From assembly GCA_949825065.1 (NCBI GenBank), contig OX463854.1, forward strand, positions 15,599,112 through 15,663,111: DNA of 64,000 bases, given 5' to 3'. Numbering within the stretch: the first letter of the stretch is position 1; every line of letters begins with the position of its first letter. Below are positions 24,241-35,644 of this stretch, in pieces. The notes below the pieces were generated by a model that saw nothing but the letters and a program-made list of their open reading frames with translations, was not told the DNA's origin and ran no database searches. This DNA is from Odontocerum albicorne. Its lineage: Eukaryota; Arthropoda; Insecta; Trichoptera; Odontoceridae. A program made the position numbers and the translations under genes.

Positions 24241-25539
24241 CAGGGTCTTTCAATAGGGACGCTCGAAATTGGTTAGGTTATAGCGGTCATTTTGTTAAAG
24301 CAACATTTGCCAAATTTATTGTGAATTGTTCAGTAGTGTATGTCAAACCACCATGAAAGGTTATAGCGTTGAACAACGTGCGCAAATCATCAAATTTTAT
24401 TTTCAAAATCAGTGCTCCGTTCGAGAAACATTTCGCGCATTACGTGATTTTTATCCTCGCCACAACCGCCCTGCCGAGTCGACTGTTCGACGTTTGGTGG
24501 CCAAATTCGAGTCAACCGGTTCGATAAATAATCAGCCAACATCCGCACGTCACCGAAACGCAAGGTCTGCTGAAAACATCGCTGCTGTGCTTGAGAGTGT
24601 ACGGGAAAACCCGAGGCTGTCAATTTCTCGTCGTTCACAAGAACTTGGCCTTTCTGCGACTTCAACTCGGCGAATTTTGCGTCGGGACGGGTTTGCACCC
24701 GTATAAAATCCAACTGACCCAGGAACTTAAGGTAAACGACCATAGACAACGCCGTGTGTTCGCTGATTGGGCTCTGGAGCAGTTGGAAGTTGACCCAAAT
24801 TTAGCCAAAAAAATCATCTTTAGCGACGAGGCCCATTTTTGGATGAATGGATGTGTGATCAAGCAAAATTATAGGATTTGGGACGATATCAATCCACACG
24901 AGATACACCAGCACCAAATGCATCCCGAGAAAGTCACTGTTTGGTGCAGATTTTGGTCTGTCGGAATCATCGGTCCGTACTTCTTCCAAAACGAAACTGG
25001 CATTGCAATAATCGTCAACAGCGAGCACTACAGATCGATGATAAGCAACTTCTTGTGGCCTAAACTGGATGATATGGATACCAACGACATGTGGTTCCAA
25101 CAGGACGGCGCTACGTGCCACACAGCGTATGCCACGATGGACATTCTGCACGAGCGATTTGAGGGCATGGTTATCTCGCGCGGCGGCGACGTGAACTGGC
25201 CACCGAGATCGTGCGATTTAACGCCTTTAGACTTCTTCATTTGGGGCCTCCTAAATCGCAGGTCTATGCGTATAAACCGCAAACAATTGATGCCCTCAAA
25301 GTCAACATAACGATCGCCGTCCAGCAAATTCAGCCAGATTTATGCGACAAAGTCATCGAAAATTAGACCTCCCGAATACGTGCCACCAAGCAAAGCCGCG
25401 GCGGACATTTGAACGACGTTATATACCATACTTAATGCCATAAAATATTCTTTCAAATAAAAAAAAATTGAGTGGATATCTCACACACAACTTGTTTTAT
25501 TTACATTTAAAAATTGAGCGTCCTTATTGAAATACCCTG
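24241..25539 (+). mobile_element. Tc1/mariner-superfamily element, DD41D-type spacing, complete ends
   Basis: The left end CAGGGTCTTTCAATAGGGAC and the reverse complement of the right end (CAGGGTATTTCAATAAGGAC) match with two differences, and both continue GCTC. TA dinucleotides flank the element at 24239-24240 and 25540-25541, the superfamily's target duplication. Length 1299 bp, the usual size for a one-gene element. The single gene inside (24326 to about 25435) is inactivated. With ends and target site intact, the copy could in principle be mobilised by a related active transposase (inference). Confidence 0.9.
24326..25435 (+). pseudogene. Transposase of the 24241-25539 element, two frameshifts and a stop
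   Basis: The N-terminal part (from the Met in MKGYSVEQRAQIIKFY) is a helix-turn-helix domain: CSVRETFRALRDFYP, STVRRLVAKFESTGSI, RRSQELGLSATSTRRILRRD. A frameshift near 24690 moves reading to GLHPYKIQLTQELK. The catalytic core follows: IIFSDEAHFW (Asp 1), TVWCRFWSVGIIGPYFF, WFQQDGATCHTA (Asp 2), then PPRSCDLTPLDFFIWG. Counting from Asp 2 to the Asp of TPLDFF leaves 41 residues, so the spacing fits the DD41D (rosa-type) group rather than DD34D mariners. A second frameshift near 25250 leads to QVYAYKPQTIDALKVN. A TAG replaces the expected Trp codon after KVIEN, before the C-terminal TSRIRATKQSRGGHL. Non-functional. Confidence 0.85.
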
Positions 25540-25541
25540 TA

Positions 25542-25828
25542 CTTCTGTTGCTGGAAAGGATGTTTTCCGAAAATTGAATTACCTACCCTATAGTCCCGTC
25601 CCGACTTGACCCCTAGTGATTTATTATTAATTAATCTTTCTAAAAATGTTTTGAACTACAGAATGTTTATATTGAAAAAAAAAGTGTTTCATTCTATCAC
25701 CGTTTTTATATCCTTGGGCCATAAACTTTTGGACATTATTACGTATGTATGTTATTCAAATTCTACTTACATCACGGAAAAAATATGCTAAGAAAGCAGA
25801 ACAGATGCTTAGAAAAACCTCCTTTAAC
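25542..25828. other. No recognisable feature
   Basis: Short AT-rich spacer between the DD41D element and the Penelope foldbacks. Confidence 0.4.
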
Positions 25829-25840
25829 AATAAAGAAACA

Positions 25841-26058
25841 TTGTAATTTGTTTTAATCAAACACTGTTTATTCCACTTTTTATAAACAAGAGTCACCACA
25901 AACTAGAGTCTTGTTTGTGCTTCCCTGATGATGAGGCAAAAGCCTTGAAACCGGTAGGGTTAAATCGTTATAAAAAGTGGAATAAACAGTGTTTGATAAA
26001 ACCAAATTACAATGTCTTTAAATGTCCACAATGTTAATGCCTTAACTATAAATAATAT
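25841..26058. mobile_element. Penelope-like terminal foldback copy (copy b)
   Basis: Left arm: TTGTAATTTG, TCAAACACTGTTTATTCCAC. Right arm: GTGGAATAAACAGTGTTTGA, CCAAATTACAATGTC, then the end ATGTTAATGCCTTAACTATA. Between them 25925-25951 reads CTGATGATGAGGC...GCCTTGAAAC, the hammerhead-like core. AATAAAGAAACA at 25829-25840 and AATAAAGAATCA at 26059-26070 flank the copy and look like a target duplication with one change. No coding part is retained. Confidence 0.75.
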
Positions 26059-26071
26059 AATAAAGAATCAT

Positions 26072-26193
26072 GTTATTTATAGTTAAGGCATTAACGTTGT
26101 GGAGGTTTAAAGACATTGTAATTTATTTTTATCAAACACTGTTTATTCCACTTTTTGAAAAAAGTGGAATAGTGTTTGATAAAAATAAATTAC
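26072..26193. mobile_element. Minimal Penelope-derived foldback (copy c) with 13-bp TSD
   Basis: A 122-bp unit: TTATTTATAGTTAAGGCATT, ACGTTGTGGAGGTTTAAAG, then TTTATTCCACTTTTTG turning directly into AAAGTGGAATAGTGTTTGA and ATAAATTAC. It is flanked by AATAAAGAATCAT at 26059-26071 and 26194-26206, an exact 13-bp duplication. It lies next to copy b and reuses the same target sequence. Confidence 0.8.
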
Positions 26194-26206
26194 AATAAAG
26201 AATCAT

Positions 26207-26680
26207 TTGTGAATTAAATATTTTTTTCTTATTGACTCGGATTGCCAATGATTTTCCATTTTATTCACTGCTTTATTTACTCCAATTGCTTATTTTAAAT
26301 CTTAGCAATTATACTTCACTAATAGTTTTTATGCAATTCTTCCTTTTGTATGGTGTTTTTAACATGTCTGTAAATCGAGCCTTCGGGTCTAAACCCAGTG
26401 GAATGTACACCGAACTCGCAGTCCGTTGTACGCTGTGGCAGTTAACCCTATATCATGGATAACAGTGATATAATAATTAAAAAATGTTCTTAAGCTTGAT
26501 TTGAGATGTTATATTGAAACCTAGGCACCCTTGGAGTGATATTTAGTTTCTTGATTGTGTCAGAAAAAATAATAAATGTAAATCACACGCGGAGAGGTAA
26601 CAACAACCGCCAAAAAGCGAATTCAAGACACTACGTATTCTTTAATAATAAAAATAATTTAATAATAATAAATGACAGTT
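26207..26680. other. No recognisable feature
   Basis: AT-rich; no gene or repeat family supported. Confidence 0.35.
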
Positions 26681-26689
26681 TATATAATG

Positions 26690-26735
26690 CCGTTTCGAGA
26701 GCAGACTATCCTCAAGGGCGCTCCAGCTGCTTGCA
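26690..26735 (-). repeat. SINE family C core fragment
   Basis: Plus-strand reading TGCCGTTTCGAGAGCAGACT, ATCCTCAAGGGCGCTC is the reverse complement of the core at 59640-59670. Confidence 0.5.
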
Positions 26736-26924
26736 GTAACATAGCGTATTTTCCCTGGTATTTCATTATTCTTTTTTCCAATCTCCCTCTCCTCATGTCC
26801 ATCGATGATCTTGTTTAATTTGTATTTTTATATATTTTTTAAATTTTTTTATAGCATAGTTTTTTTCTCAATCATGTAAATCTCCGCCATTCACTCAAAA
26901 CTTTGTAAAAACATTTGTATTATT

Positions 26925-26998
26925 GGTTGAAAGAAATTGACACTTGGTTATAAACCCGCCATGTTGTGTACTGTAACATAATAGTGTTTTAAATAAAT
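26925..26998 (+). repeat. SINE family B, 3' half
   Basis: GAAAGAAATTGACACTTGGT, AACCCGCCATGTTGTGTACTG and an eroded terminal AT block match the body of the copy at 28893-29115. Confidence 0.45.
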
Positions 26999-27044
26999 TA
27001 ATCATTCATGGAAGCAAACTCAACGTTTTTTTGGGGTAACCATC

Positions 27045-27112
27045 AGGTATTGATCTCGAATCTCCAGGTTCGAAGACAAGCATTTTACTAACTGAGCCTC
27101 GTGGTTAGTATT
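27045..27112 (-). repeat. tRNA-derived SINE head
   Basis: On the minus strand: CGAGGCTCAGTTAGTAAAAT (A-box region) and CTTCGAACCTGGAGATTCGA (B-box region). Confidence 0.45.
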
Positions 27113-27172
27113 TTTTTATGCTGGAAAACTTATTTTCGACTCCATAAAATGGGGGTTCGTAAAGAGACATAC

Positions 27173-27216
27173 ATGTGGTGAAGCATGTGTAGAGCACCCC
27201 ACATGCTTCACCACAT
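27173..27216. repeat. Perfect 17-bp inverted repeat, 10-nt loop
   Basis: ATGTGGTGAAGCATGTG at 27173-27189 is followed by its exact complement at 27200-27216. The arms are less AT-rich than the surroundings. It could be a small foldback element or a hairpin in RNA. Confidence 0.75.
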
Positions 27217-28892
<1,676 letters not shown>

Positions 28893-29115
28893 TATACAAC
28901 GACGATCTCCCAGGCCTAGTTGGTAGCTTGTCTTCCAGCCTGTAAGTTGTGGGTTCGGTTCCCGTTGGAACCCAGATTTTTTAAAAATAATTCCATGCTG
29001 GTTTTCATTTAAGGCCTCTTTCACATCTTTCTGGTTAGTTGGAAGATATGGCCACATGGCAATAAGCCCGCCAAGTTGTTTTATATACAACGAAAGTGTA
29101 ATGTAATATTATAAT
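28893..29115 (+). repeat. SINE family B, best copy
   Basis: tRNA-like head: CAGGCCTAGTTGGTAGCTTG (A-box), GTGGGTTCGGTTCCCGTTGG (B-box). The body contains GGCCACATGGCAATAAGCCC and ends GAAAGTGTAATGTAATATTA. The shared body with 17091-17270 and 22215-22372 shows a dispersed SINE, not a tRNA gene. Confidence 0.75.
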
Positions 29116-29500
29116 CATATAATGTAATACTAGTATACAATGCCATATACTCGTATGTAACTGAAAACCATAGATTTCACATTTTCAATTATGCTATAAA
29201 AATATATTTTTTAACAGTCGTGAGACTAATAAGGTTTTCAAATGGTCTATACGGTCAGGATGAGATTTTATATCAATGGAATTTAAATGAATACCACAAT
29301 AACTCCATTTAAAGCCCTATTGCCCCCCTAAACATTAAAATTGCCCCCCAAGGGAGCGATCCACGATAAGCGACCGTTAGGAATTGTTCACCTAAAACAC
29401 ATACGAGTACTAACATTAGCGACAGTGTTTTAAAAATAAAAATGTGCAGTGCCTGTTCGTGGCCATCCATGTGATATTATACAATTTATGGCAAAGATTC
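29116..29500. other. No recognisable feature
   Basis: AT-rich spacer with a short C-rich patch near 29325-29360. Confidence 0.35.
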
Positions 29501-30240
29501 CAATTGCAAAATATATACATATCACGTCGTTTCCCTGTTGGGTTTGGCAGAGAGGACAGGGTGCCAGACTTTCCTATCTCGACATAAATATTTCGCCTCT
29601 TCCACATCCATACACCTGTTGTCATTCAACTCCTACAATTTTTTTTTCGTAATATCATTCACTGTATCTATCTATACTTTTTTTGGTCTTCTTCTACCAC
29701 GTCTTCCATTCACATTTGCACTGTATTTTTGGTCTTCTTCTACCACGTCTTCCATTCACATTTGCACTGTATTTTTGGTCTTCCTCTACCACGTCTTCCA
29801 TTCACATTTGCACTGTATTTTTGGTCTTCCTCTACCACGTCTTCCATTCACATTTGCACTGTATTTTTAGTCTTCTTCTACCACGTCTTCCATTCACATT
29901 TGCACTGTATTTTTGGTCTTCTTCTACGACGTCTTCCATTCACATTTGCACTGTATTTTTGATCTTTTTCTACTACGTCTTCCATTCACATTTGCACTGT
30001 ATTTTTGATATTTTTCTACTACGTCTTCCATTCACATTTGCACTGTATTTTTGTTTCGGCATTCGGCAATTTTTCTCAGGTATTCGTTCTACAAACTCAA
30101 ACTATCTCAATGTGCACTTCATCTTGCTCAACACATCACCCTTAAGTTCACATTATTCTCAAATTCATTATGCTCATTATAATTTCTCGAATTCCATCAA
30201 TTTTTCATTTTACAGCGCATGTTTTTCCCCATATCAATAA
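29500..30240 (-). pseudogene. Non-LTR 3' fragment, partly expanded into an array
   Basis: On the minus strand the 3' tail lies at 29515-29570 (GTCCTCTCTGCCAAACCCAA then CAGGGAAACGACGTGATATG). Inward comes the region equivalent to 1-240. Between 29683 and 30050 a 46-bp piece of the element (corresponding to the GRGxPRKVWxDxV-coding part) has been amplified eight times. From 30050 to 30240 decayed sequence continues. No intact coding frame. Confidence 0.6.
29683..30050 (+). repeat. Tandem array, 46-bp unit x8
   Basis: TTGGTCTTCTTCTACCACGT recurs every 46 bp (29683, 29729, 29775, 29821, 29867, 29913, 29959, 30005), each followed by CTTCCATTCACATTTGCACT. The last two copies share TTTTTCTACTACG. 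The 185- and 110-codon plus-strand ORFs are merely this array read through. Because 46 is not a multiple of 3, three copies give one periodic protein unit. Confidence 0.95.
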
Positions 30241-30900
30241 TCAAATTGTGATTTACCTTTCCAAATCATCCGTTACATAACCGAGTTGATCCTTTAGAAA
30301 TATTCAAAAAGACTTCGCATGAATATACCGACAAACCAAAAACACTTCCTATTCTATAACGAAAACACACATCGCTCTTTCGTCGCCTTTTAAATCCCCA
30401 CATTTCCTGCCAACGCGCAAGCAAGGAAGTGGAAACGGAAATCCGAAAAGATAAATGTGCCGCCGTAACGTCGAGCGACTGTTGCGCGCGCGCAACAAGT
30501 TAAGTCGCGGCAACAAGTCGCCTGTTGCTCCCGAACTCCCCATTTTCTTCTCTCTCTCTGCCCACCCACACATTTCGTGAACCACTTTCCACCCGCTGAC
30601 CTGTTTTTGGCGACCCGGACCCCCGTTGCCTGTTGCTCAGACCTTTTCTTCTTTCTGAACCAGATAGCGAGAGAGATAATGGGATCGTGTGGATAATGGA
30701 ATCATCGACTAAAAGTTTTACGTTTATTTTATCGAGATTAGCTACTTGAATGATTGATTTTTTTTCGATATGAATATTATGAGTTGAAAAGTGGTTTATT
30801 AAGAGTGTAAATTCAATGTAACCCATGGCTTTATCCCATATTTTGTAATGAATGTGCTTGGATATTGATGAGACCTATCACTTGTAACGAGTATAATAGA
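30241..30900. other. GC- and CpG-richer patch (about 30370-30660), unassigned
   Basis: The segment contains GTAACGTCGAGCGACTGTTG, a CGCGCGCGC run and several CAACAAGTCGC / GTTGCTC repeats. It stands out from AT-rich flanks. I cannot link it to a gene; a regulatory element, a decayed exon or an element fragment are all possible. Confidence 0.35.
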
Positions 30901-30924
30901 AGGGGCAATGTAAAGGGAGGGATC

Positions 30925-31260
30925 AGGGAACCTGAGGTGCGTGCCACCGTAGATGATTATGTAAGCTAATTTGTAATAGGCATATCCTGTTGCATATAGG
31001 GCAAGGAGCTTCAGTGCTTGCTCTCTATGCTTTCTTATCAGAAACCCATTAGACTTATCTGTGATGACTAGGAACAGTTCTACGACATTTGACTGAATCT
31101 ACTGCTTTTTGTCCCCAGTTGTGCTGATCATTGATTATTTTAAGCGTGTCTTGCAGTGGCGCTTTCTTCTGCCTTTCATCAATTTACGAAAGAGGATATT
31201 TCTCGGAACTCTATTTATGGATGCGAGCTTCATGTCTAGACTAACGCAGGCGAGCACGTA
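30925..31260 (-). pseudogene. Non-LTR C-terminus ending in a C2H2 zinc finger
   Basis: Minus-strand pieces read KLMKGRRKRHCKTRLK, NWGQKAVDSVKCRRTV and CPICNRICLLQISLHNHLRW(H), with frame breaks. This fits polyproteins ending ...YKDTLKxxL...NWExxAxDRxxWRxxV...CPxCNRxFxxxIGLxSHLRTH. The Cys pair and His are visible. A plus-strand open run after an AG at 31120 is its antisense shadow. Confidence 0.6.
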
Positions 31261-31487
31261 ATACCAGAATTTCGATATTACAGCAGTTTACTCTTCTGAA
31301 AACTTCATTTGACACTCTTATGTCATATGATACCAACGAATCCTAATTATTTTCCTGAAATGTCTTTGCTGACATTTTTTTATTTGATATTATCCTAAAG
31401 CGCCACGAGTCACGCTTATAATTCATATTAAAACAAAAAGTTCTGGGATTTGTAATACGAGTCTCGGACATTTATAGGTGTCGCTGT
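31261..31487. other. No recognisable feature
   Basis: Spacer between the non-LTR remnant and the 39-bp array. Confidence 0.35.
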
Positions 31488-31597
31488 TATGAGGTATCTT
31501 TATAATTCACTGGTTGCATTACATTGTATGAGGTATCTTTATAATTCACTGGTTGCATTACATTGTATGAGGTATCTTTATAATTCACTGGTTGCAG
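31488..31597 (+). repeat. Tandem repeat, 39-bp unit x2.8
   Basis: TATGAGGTATCTTTATAATT starts at 31488, 31527 and 31566. Since 39 is divisible by 3, both strands stay open, giving 69- and 60-codon repeat ORFs that are not genes. Confidence 0.9.
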
Positions 31598-32240
31598 TAA
31601 TTGGAGTGATGCTCGATTATACGGAACCCAAGAAAATTCCAGAACTTTCTGATTGGTGGGCGAGTTCAAAAGAGATTACTGGAACACCTTTATTGTAGGG
31701 AATACGGATTGTATACATGACTTTATCCCACATTTATTGAATGAGTTTACTTGAATATTCCTTGTACTAGAGCCTAGTCTAGTAACTAGACCAAGGGTTA
31801 GGAAAGATCTACATATTTTGGTACATATGTAATACAAAATTGCTAACAGGAAAATAGCGGAACCTTTGATAAAGACAAACTATTTATCATACCTGATAAT
31901 TGTTTACGTTATAGTAAATATAGATTGTTTTCGGTGCCGTATTCATGAACCGAGCTATTATGAGCATCACCATACACACAGAATGACCTAGTTGATTGAA
32001 TTTATCAATATTGATATTTTCCATATCTTGGTGGATGAATTGTAGGTTGAATTCTTCAATAAACTTTCTAGACAAAACAGAGCCACTTCTCTAAGAAGCA
32101 TGAGTATCAATAATTGTGTCATAATTTTTAGACTTCTATATTTTTTTCTCATTCTTTGCATTTTATTTTACGTAATTGGGTTAAATCTGTATCAGACGTA
32201 CTATGAAATAAAAAATGGGTGTATCTCTGTTTGAATCCTG
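31598..32240. other. No recognisable feature
   Basis: AT-rich; short ORFs without motifs. Confidence 0.35.
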
Positions 32241-32244
32241 AATT

Positions 32245-32645
32245 GATTTCATTGTATGACATAATACGGAATGAAATGATTAGGAATGAATATGTACTTA
32301 AGGCTGATATGTTTAGTAAAATAAAAAGACAACTCTTGAGATGGTTTGGGCATGTAGAACGTGAGAATGAAGAAAGAGTAACAAAACAAATGTAGATAGC
32401 TAATGTGAGTGGAAGGCTTGATAAAGGAAAACCAAGAAAAGTATGGTTGAATCAAGTGAATAATATTTTGACAGAAAGAAACGTAAAACGTTAGAGAAAT
32501 TTTTGGTGTTGTGTGAGAAGGTGTATAGGTGTAGAAGAGGTGAATGTTGTGTGTCGAGATAGGAAAGTTTGACGCTCTGTCCTCTCTATCTACTTCGACA
32601 GGGAAATGGCGTGATGGTGTATGTGTTAGTGTAGATAATTTCATT
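32245..32645 (+). pseudogene. Non-LTR 3' fragment with intact family tail
   Basis: Pieces correspond to YDIIRNEMIRNEY, LRWFGHVERENEE, ANVSGRLDKGKPRKVWLNQV and VVCRDRKV, each block in order but with in-frame stops. It ends GTCCTCTCTATCTACTTCGA, CAGGGAAATGGCGTGATGGT. It is the most complete plus-strand copy of the group at 1-375. Confidence 0.75.
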
Positions 32646-33004
32646 TCAATGTTGGCATATATATTTGTTAGTTACTAAATTGTAAGGAAAGTGTATGAAC
32701 GTTGTGAATCAAATGGGCCGAGTATAAGTATTGGAGAGTTATAAGTTATGGTTAATGTGAGAGAAAGTAAGAGTTTGTGTGAAATGAATCTAAAGAAACG
32801 AAGCATTACAGCAAGTTGAGAAAAAATGGTGTCATGAAAGCGTGTTCATATTGAATGGCCGCAGGAAGTGTGATACTGAAAGAAGAGCAGCAACAGGCAA
32901 TAGTGTTTGGTGGGTTATACAATATGTTTGCCCATCGAAACATTTCAAGAGGATTACTGCTGGCTTCTTCGAATGGAATATTAGTTCCGACAATGCGAAA
33001 AAAA
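32646..33004. other. Possible further 5' part of the next non-LTR copy
   Basis: Purine-rich sequence with a 79-codon ORF beginning at 32842 (MFILNGRRKCDTERRAATGN...). It may be decayed reverse-transcriptase sequence continuous with 33005-33440, but I see no motif. Confidence 0.3.
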
Positions 33005-33440
33005 AGTGCTTAAATAAAATATGTGGGGTAGAAATGAAAGCGTTATGTAGAATGTGTGGAAAACGATATGTGACAGAATAAGGATGTTAGGTAATAATTC
33101 GAATCAAATGGAAATCCAGTGGTGTTTAAGATAATAAAAAAAGACATCGAGATGATTCGATTCATGTAGAAAGAATGTACGATAAAAGATTTACAAAAAT
33201 GATCTATACGAGTAGTATAAAAGGCATGAAAAGTTCGGAAACACCTAGAAAAACGTAGTTTAACCAGATTAATCAAATTTTGGTAGAAGGAAGTGTTTAA
33301 AGCCTTCATAATAGGATAGTGCGTATGACGAGGTGTATGGATGTGATATAAATGAAATATCTATGCCAGCGTGTAATAAAGTGCATATCTGTTATCTCTA
33401 CCTATCCCAATAGGGGATTGGAATGTTGGTGACGAATAAC
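33005..33440 (+). pseudogene. Strongly decayed non-LTR 3' fragment
   Basis: MKALCRMCGKRYVTE is followed by diverged LRWFGHV- and NQINQILVEG-like blocks. The end TTATCTCTACCTATCCCAAT then AGGGGATTGGAATG resembles the family tail. Several stops and shifts. Confidence 0.5.
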
Positions 33441-33489
33441 AATATAATTCTTTTTGAAATCATAATTACATATAAATGTTTTTTTTTAT

Positions 33490-33660
33490 TGTAATGAGGT
33501 GCATGGCCGCGCGATAACGCACTTGACTTCCGCGCGGAAAGTCACCAGTTCAAACCCCGTTCTATGTTACACCCCTCGATTGGCGCAGACATTTTCCCGT
33601 CTGGTATTCGGGGGTGCAAGGGTATCCATGACTTCGGTCATATCTATTCTTTCCAAATAA
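33490..33660 (+). repeat. tRNA-derived SINE family A, plus-strand copy
   Basis: A-box region TGGCCGCGCGATAACGC at 33504-33520 and B-box AGTTCAAACCC at 33547-33557. The body contains ACACCCCTCGATTGGCG, TTCGGGGGTGCAAGGGTA and GACTTCGGTCATA. Collinear with 4297-4492 (-). Confidence 0.75.
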
Positions 33661-33804
33661 ATTAGTGAAAAACTCGCCGGTGGGCTTCCGATCGTCGCAC
33701 TTGGATTCAGTACAACAACGGTGGGGCCGGATAGTTTTCTGGTGTGCAACGGCCCACCCACAACTAAATTGACGTTGGAATTCAATTCAATGAACATTTT
33801 TTTA

Positions 33805-33880
33805 AAGCGCCATTTCGAGAGCAAACTCTCCTCAAGAGCGCTCTTACTCGGAACTCAAACCCACAAATATTAAACAAATC
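33805..33880 (-). repeat. SINE family C core
   Basis: Plus-strand reading GCGCCATTTCGAGAGCAAAC, TCTCCTCAAGAGCGCTC, then ACTCAAACCCAC, the complement of a B-box. Confidence 0.55.
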
Positions 33881-33944
33881 ACGTCTGGCAGTTATAGTAA
33901 CGCGGAGCGAAGAATATGTAACACTTTCTTTGTATATAGTACAA

Positions 33945-34137
33945 CCTTGTGGAATTATTGCAATGTGGCAATCTCTTCTAACCAACAATAAAGATTGGTT
34001 ATGAGGCCTTAAGTGAAAACCAGACTTAAAACTTTATTTTTAAATTGTTTCCAGCGGGAATCGAACCCGCAATGGAAAACAGTCGTCTTACCAACAACTA
34101 TGGCGTAATAATCCTCAACTACGAGGCCCAGCAACGA
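33945..34137 (-). repeat. SINE family B, minus-strand copy
   Basis: On the minus strand: GAGGCCTCGTAGTTGAGG-like A-box region, the B-box GCGGGTTCGATTCCCGCTGG, then the body (GGCCTCATAACCAATC, GAAGAGATTGCCACATTGCA). Confidence 0.65.
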
Positions 34138-34139
34138 CG

Positions 34140-34920
34140 ACGAATGTTTTTTTTGGATTTACAGTTTTTAGAACATTAGTGTCTTATATTTCTACTCAGC
34201 CTGTTCTTTGAAAAATATTAATTATTTTGCTCGTGTATGCTTACTAAGTAGTTTTTTTGTTACGCTTGATTTATCATTAAATAGTCGTTTTTATTATTCT
34301 TAGTGCGGAATCCTTTTTTAATTTTTCTCTCTCGGTACGTCTGTATTTCCCCATCTCCAAGTACATCTTATTCAGTCTAATTTGGTTTTTCTGTAACTTT
34401 ATTAATTTGACACTTTCATGCAAATATATCTGTCGGATTGATTGTTTTAAAGCAATTTGTTCCAATCGACCAGATTTTGTTTCATAATTATTAGAAGTAT
34501 CCATGACCGTATCTTTAACGTGATGTATCAAAACAACACGTGAAAAAAATAAGTATTAAAATTAAAGATAAATCTCAAGGAAATTAGGAATTAGGATGGG
34601 GATTGTATGGGACTTAGAGGGATATAGTTTATTCTTAAATATCTATAAGGTTGTAGTGCATCTGATTGAGACAGGGATATCGTTCTAAAGTCGAGCCGAG
34701 TGAACCGCAAAATATTATGTGTGATGCATTGATATACAAAGGATTCTGCCTTCACCAGATCGGAAGAACGAACCATGTTGAGATTTTTTTTTCACATACT
34801 CATATTGTAGATACTGAGGATTGTTTTGATTGTCCAACATTTTGAAGAGGGTTGGTAGAACGTGAAGATTTCTTCGCTGTCCTTTTTTAATCCATTAGTG
34901 TGACACAAAATTTGTGGCAC
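34140..34920. other. No recognised gene
   Basis: An 84-codon minus ORF (34277-34531) is Lys/Ile-rich with no domain that I recognise. A putative decayed element near 34660-34760 is too weak to call. Confidence 0.3.
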
Positions 34921-34924
34921 CAAT

Positions 34925-35165
34925 AGTAGATAAATCCCGGGAAATTCGACTACGCTGATATGGGCACGTCCAACGGGAGGATGACTGGTCTATGCTAAAG
35001 ACAACCACGAATTGGGAACTCCTAAAGAGACGTCGAAGGTGAAACCCAAGAAGAGCCTGTATGAGAAAGTGTAGGACATGACGAAACTCGGTCTATCCCC
35101 GAGTGGTTGGAAATATCAAAAGAGATGGAGGAAAAAGGTCCAAGCAGCCGACACGAAATTTGGAA
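34925..35165 (+). pseudogene. Non-LTR RT C-terminal remnant
   Basis: Frames combine to REIRLR(stop)YGHVQREDDWSM, then LLKRRRR, KCRT(stop), and RWRKKVQAADTKFG. This fits KxREIRLRWYGHVxRR...RPRKRWxD...KWRxxVxxAD, another class of non-LTR C-terminus. Confidence 0.55.
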
Positions 35166-35640
35166 ATATTATATTCATGTTTTATTAAATTTAAAATAAA
35201 CCAAATGCCAGTATTTTGGAACTTCTTGTCTATCCAATAATTCCTCTCTATCATCACTTGACATCAAATCTAAAAGCACTATGTAGCGAAAAAAAAGTTG
35301 TATAAGGTTGAATCGACTGATCTTCTCGGATCTTGAATGTCTTTTCTGTTGGAACTTTGTGTATTTCCTATGAAGACTATCCGTGCCAAAGTAACACACC
35401 ATACTCGTATAGCAGCAATACATGTGCAGGTGTTATCCATCCATCGGATTCACTGACAACTTGCTCGATCGCGAGTGATTACCTATACATTATACTTTTT
35501 TTTTGTCAAACTACTTTCATTCTGAATTTTTAAGGTCTTGTATCACCTATGTTTTTTTTAAATTTGTAAACTCTTTATAATCTATCCACTTAACACGAAC
35601 TAATAATCTTAGCGCTTAAGGAATATTTCCAATATTTCGT
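35166..35640. other. No recognisable feature
   Basis: AT-rich with short ORFs that lack motifs. Confidence 0.35.
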
Positions 35641-35644
35641 GATG

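Noticed and set aside
29683..30240. 185-codon plus-strand ORF and its overlapping 110- and 77-codon ORFs
   Set aside because: They are read-through of the 46-bp x8 array; the periodic peptide follows directly from the DNA repeat.
31121..31260. Possible exon after the AG at 31120 (46 open codons)
   Set aside because: The opposite strand explains it better as a non-LTR C-terminus with a C2H2 finger.
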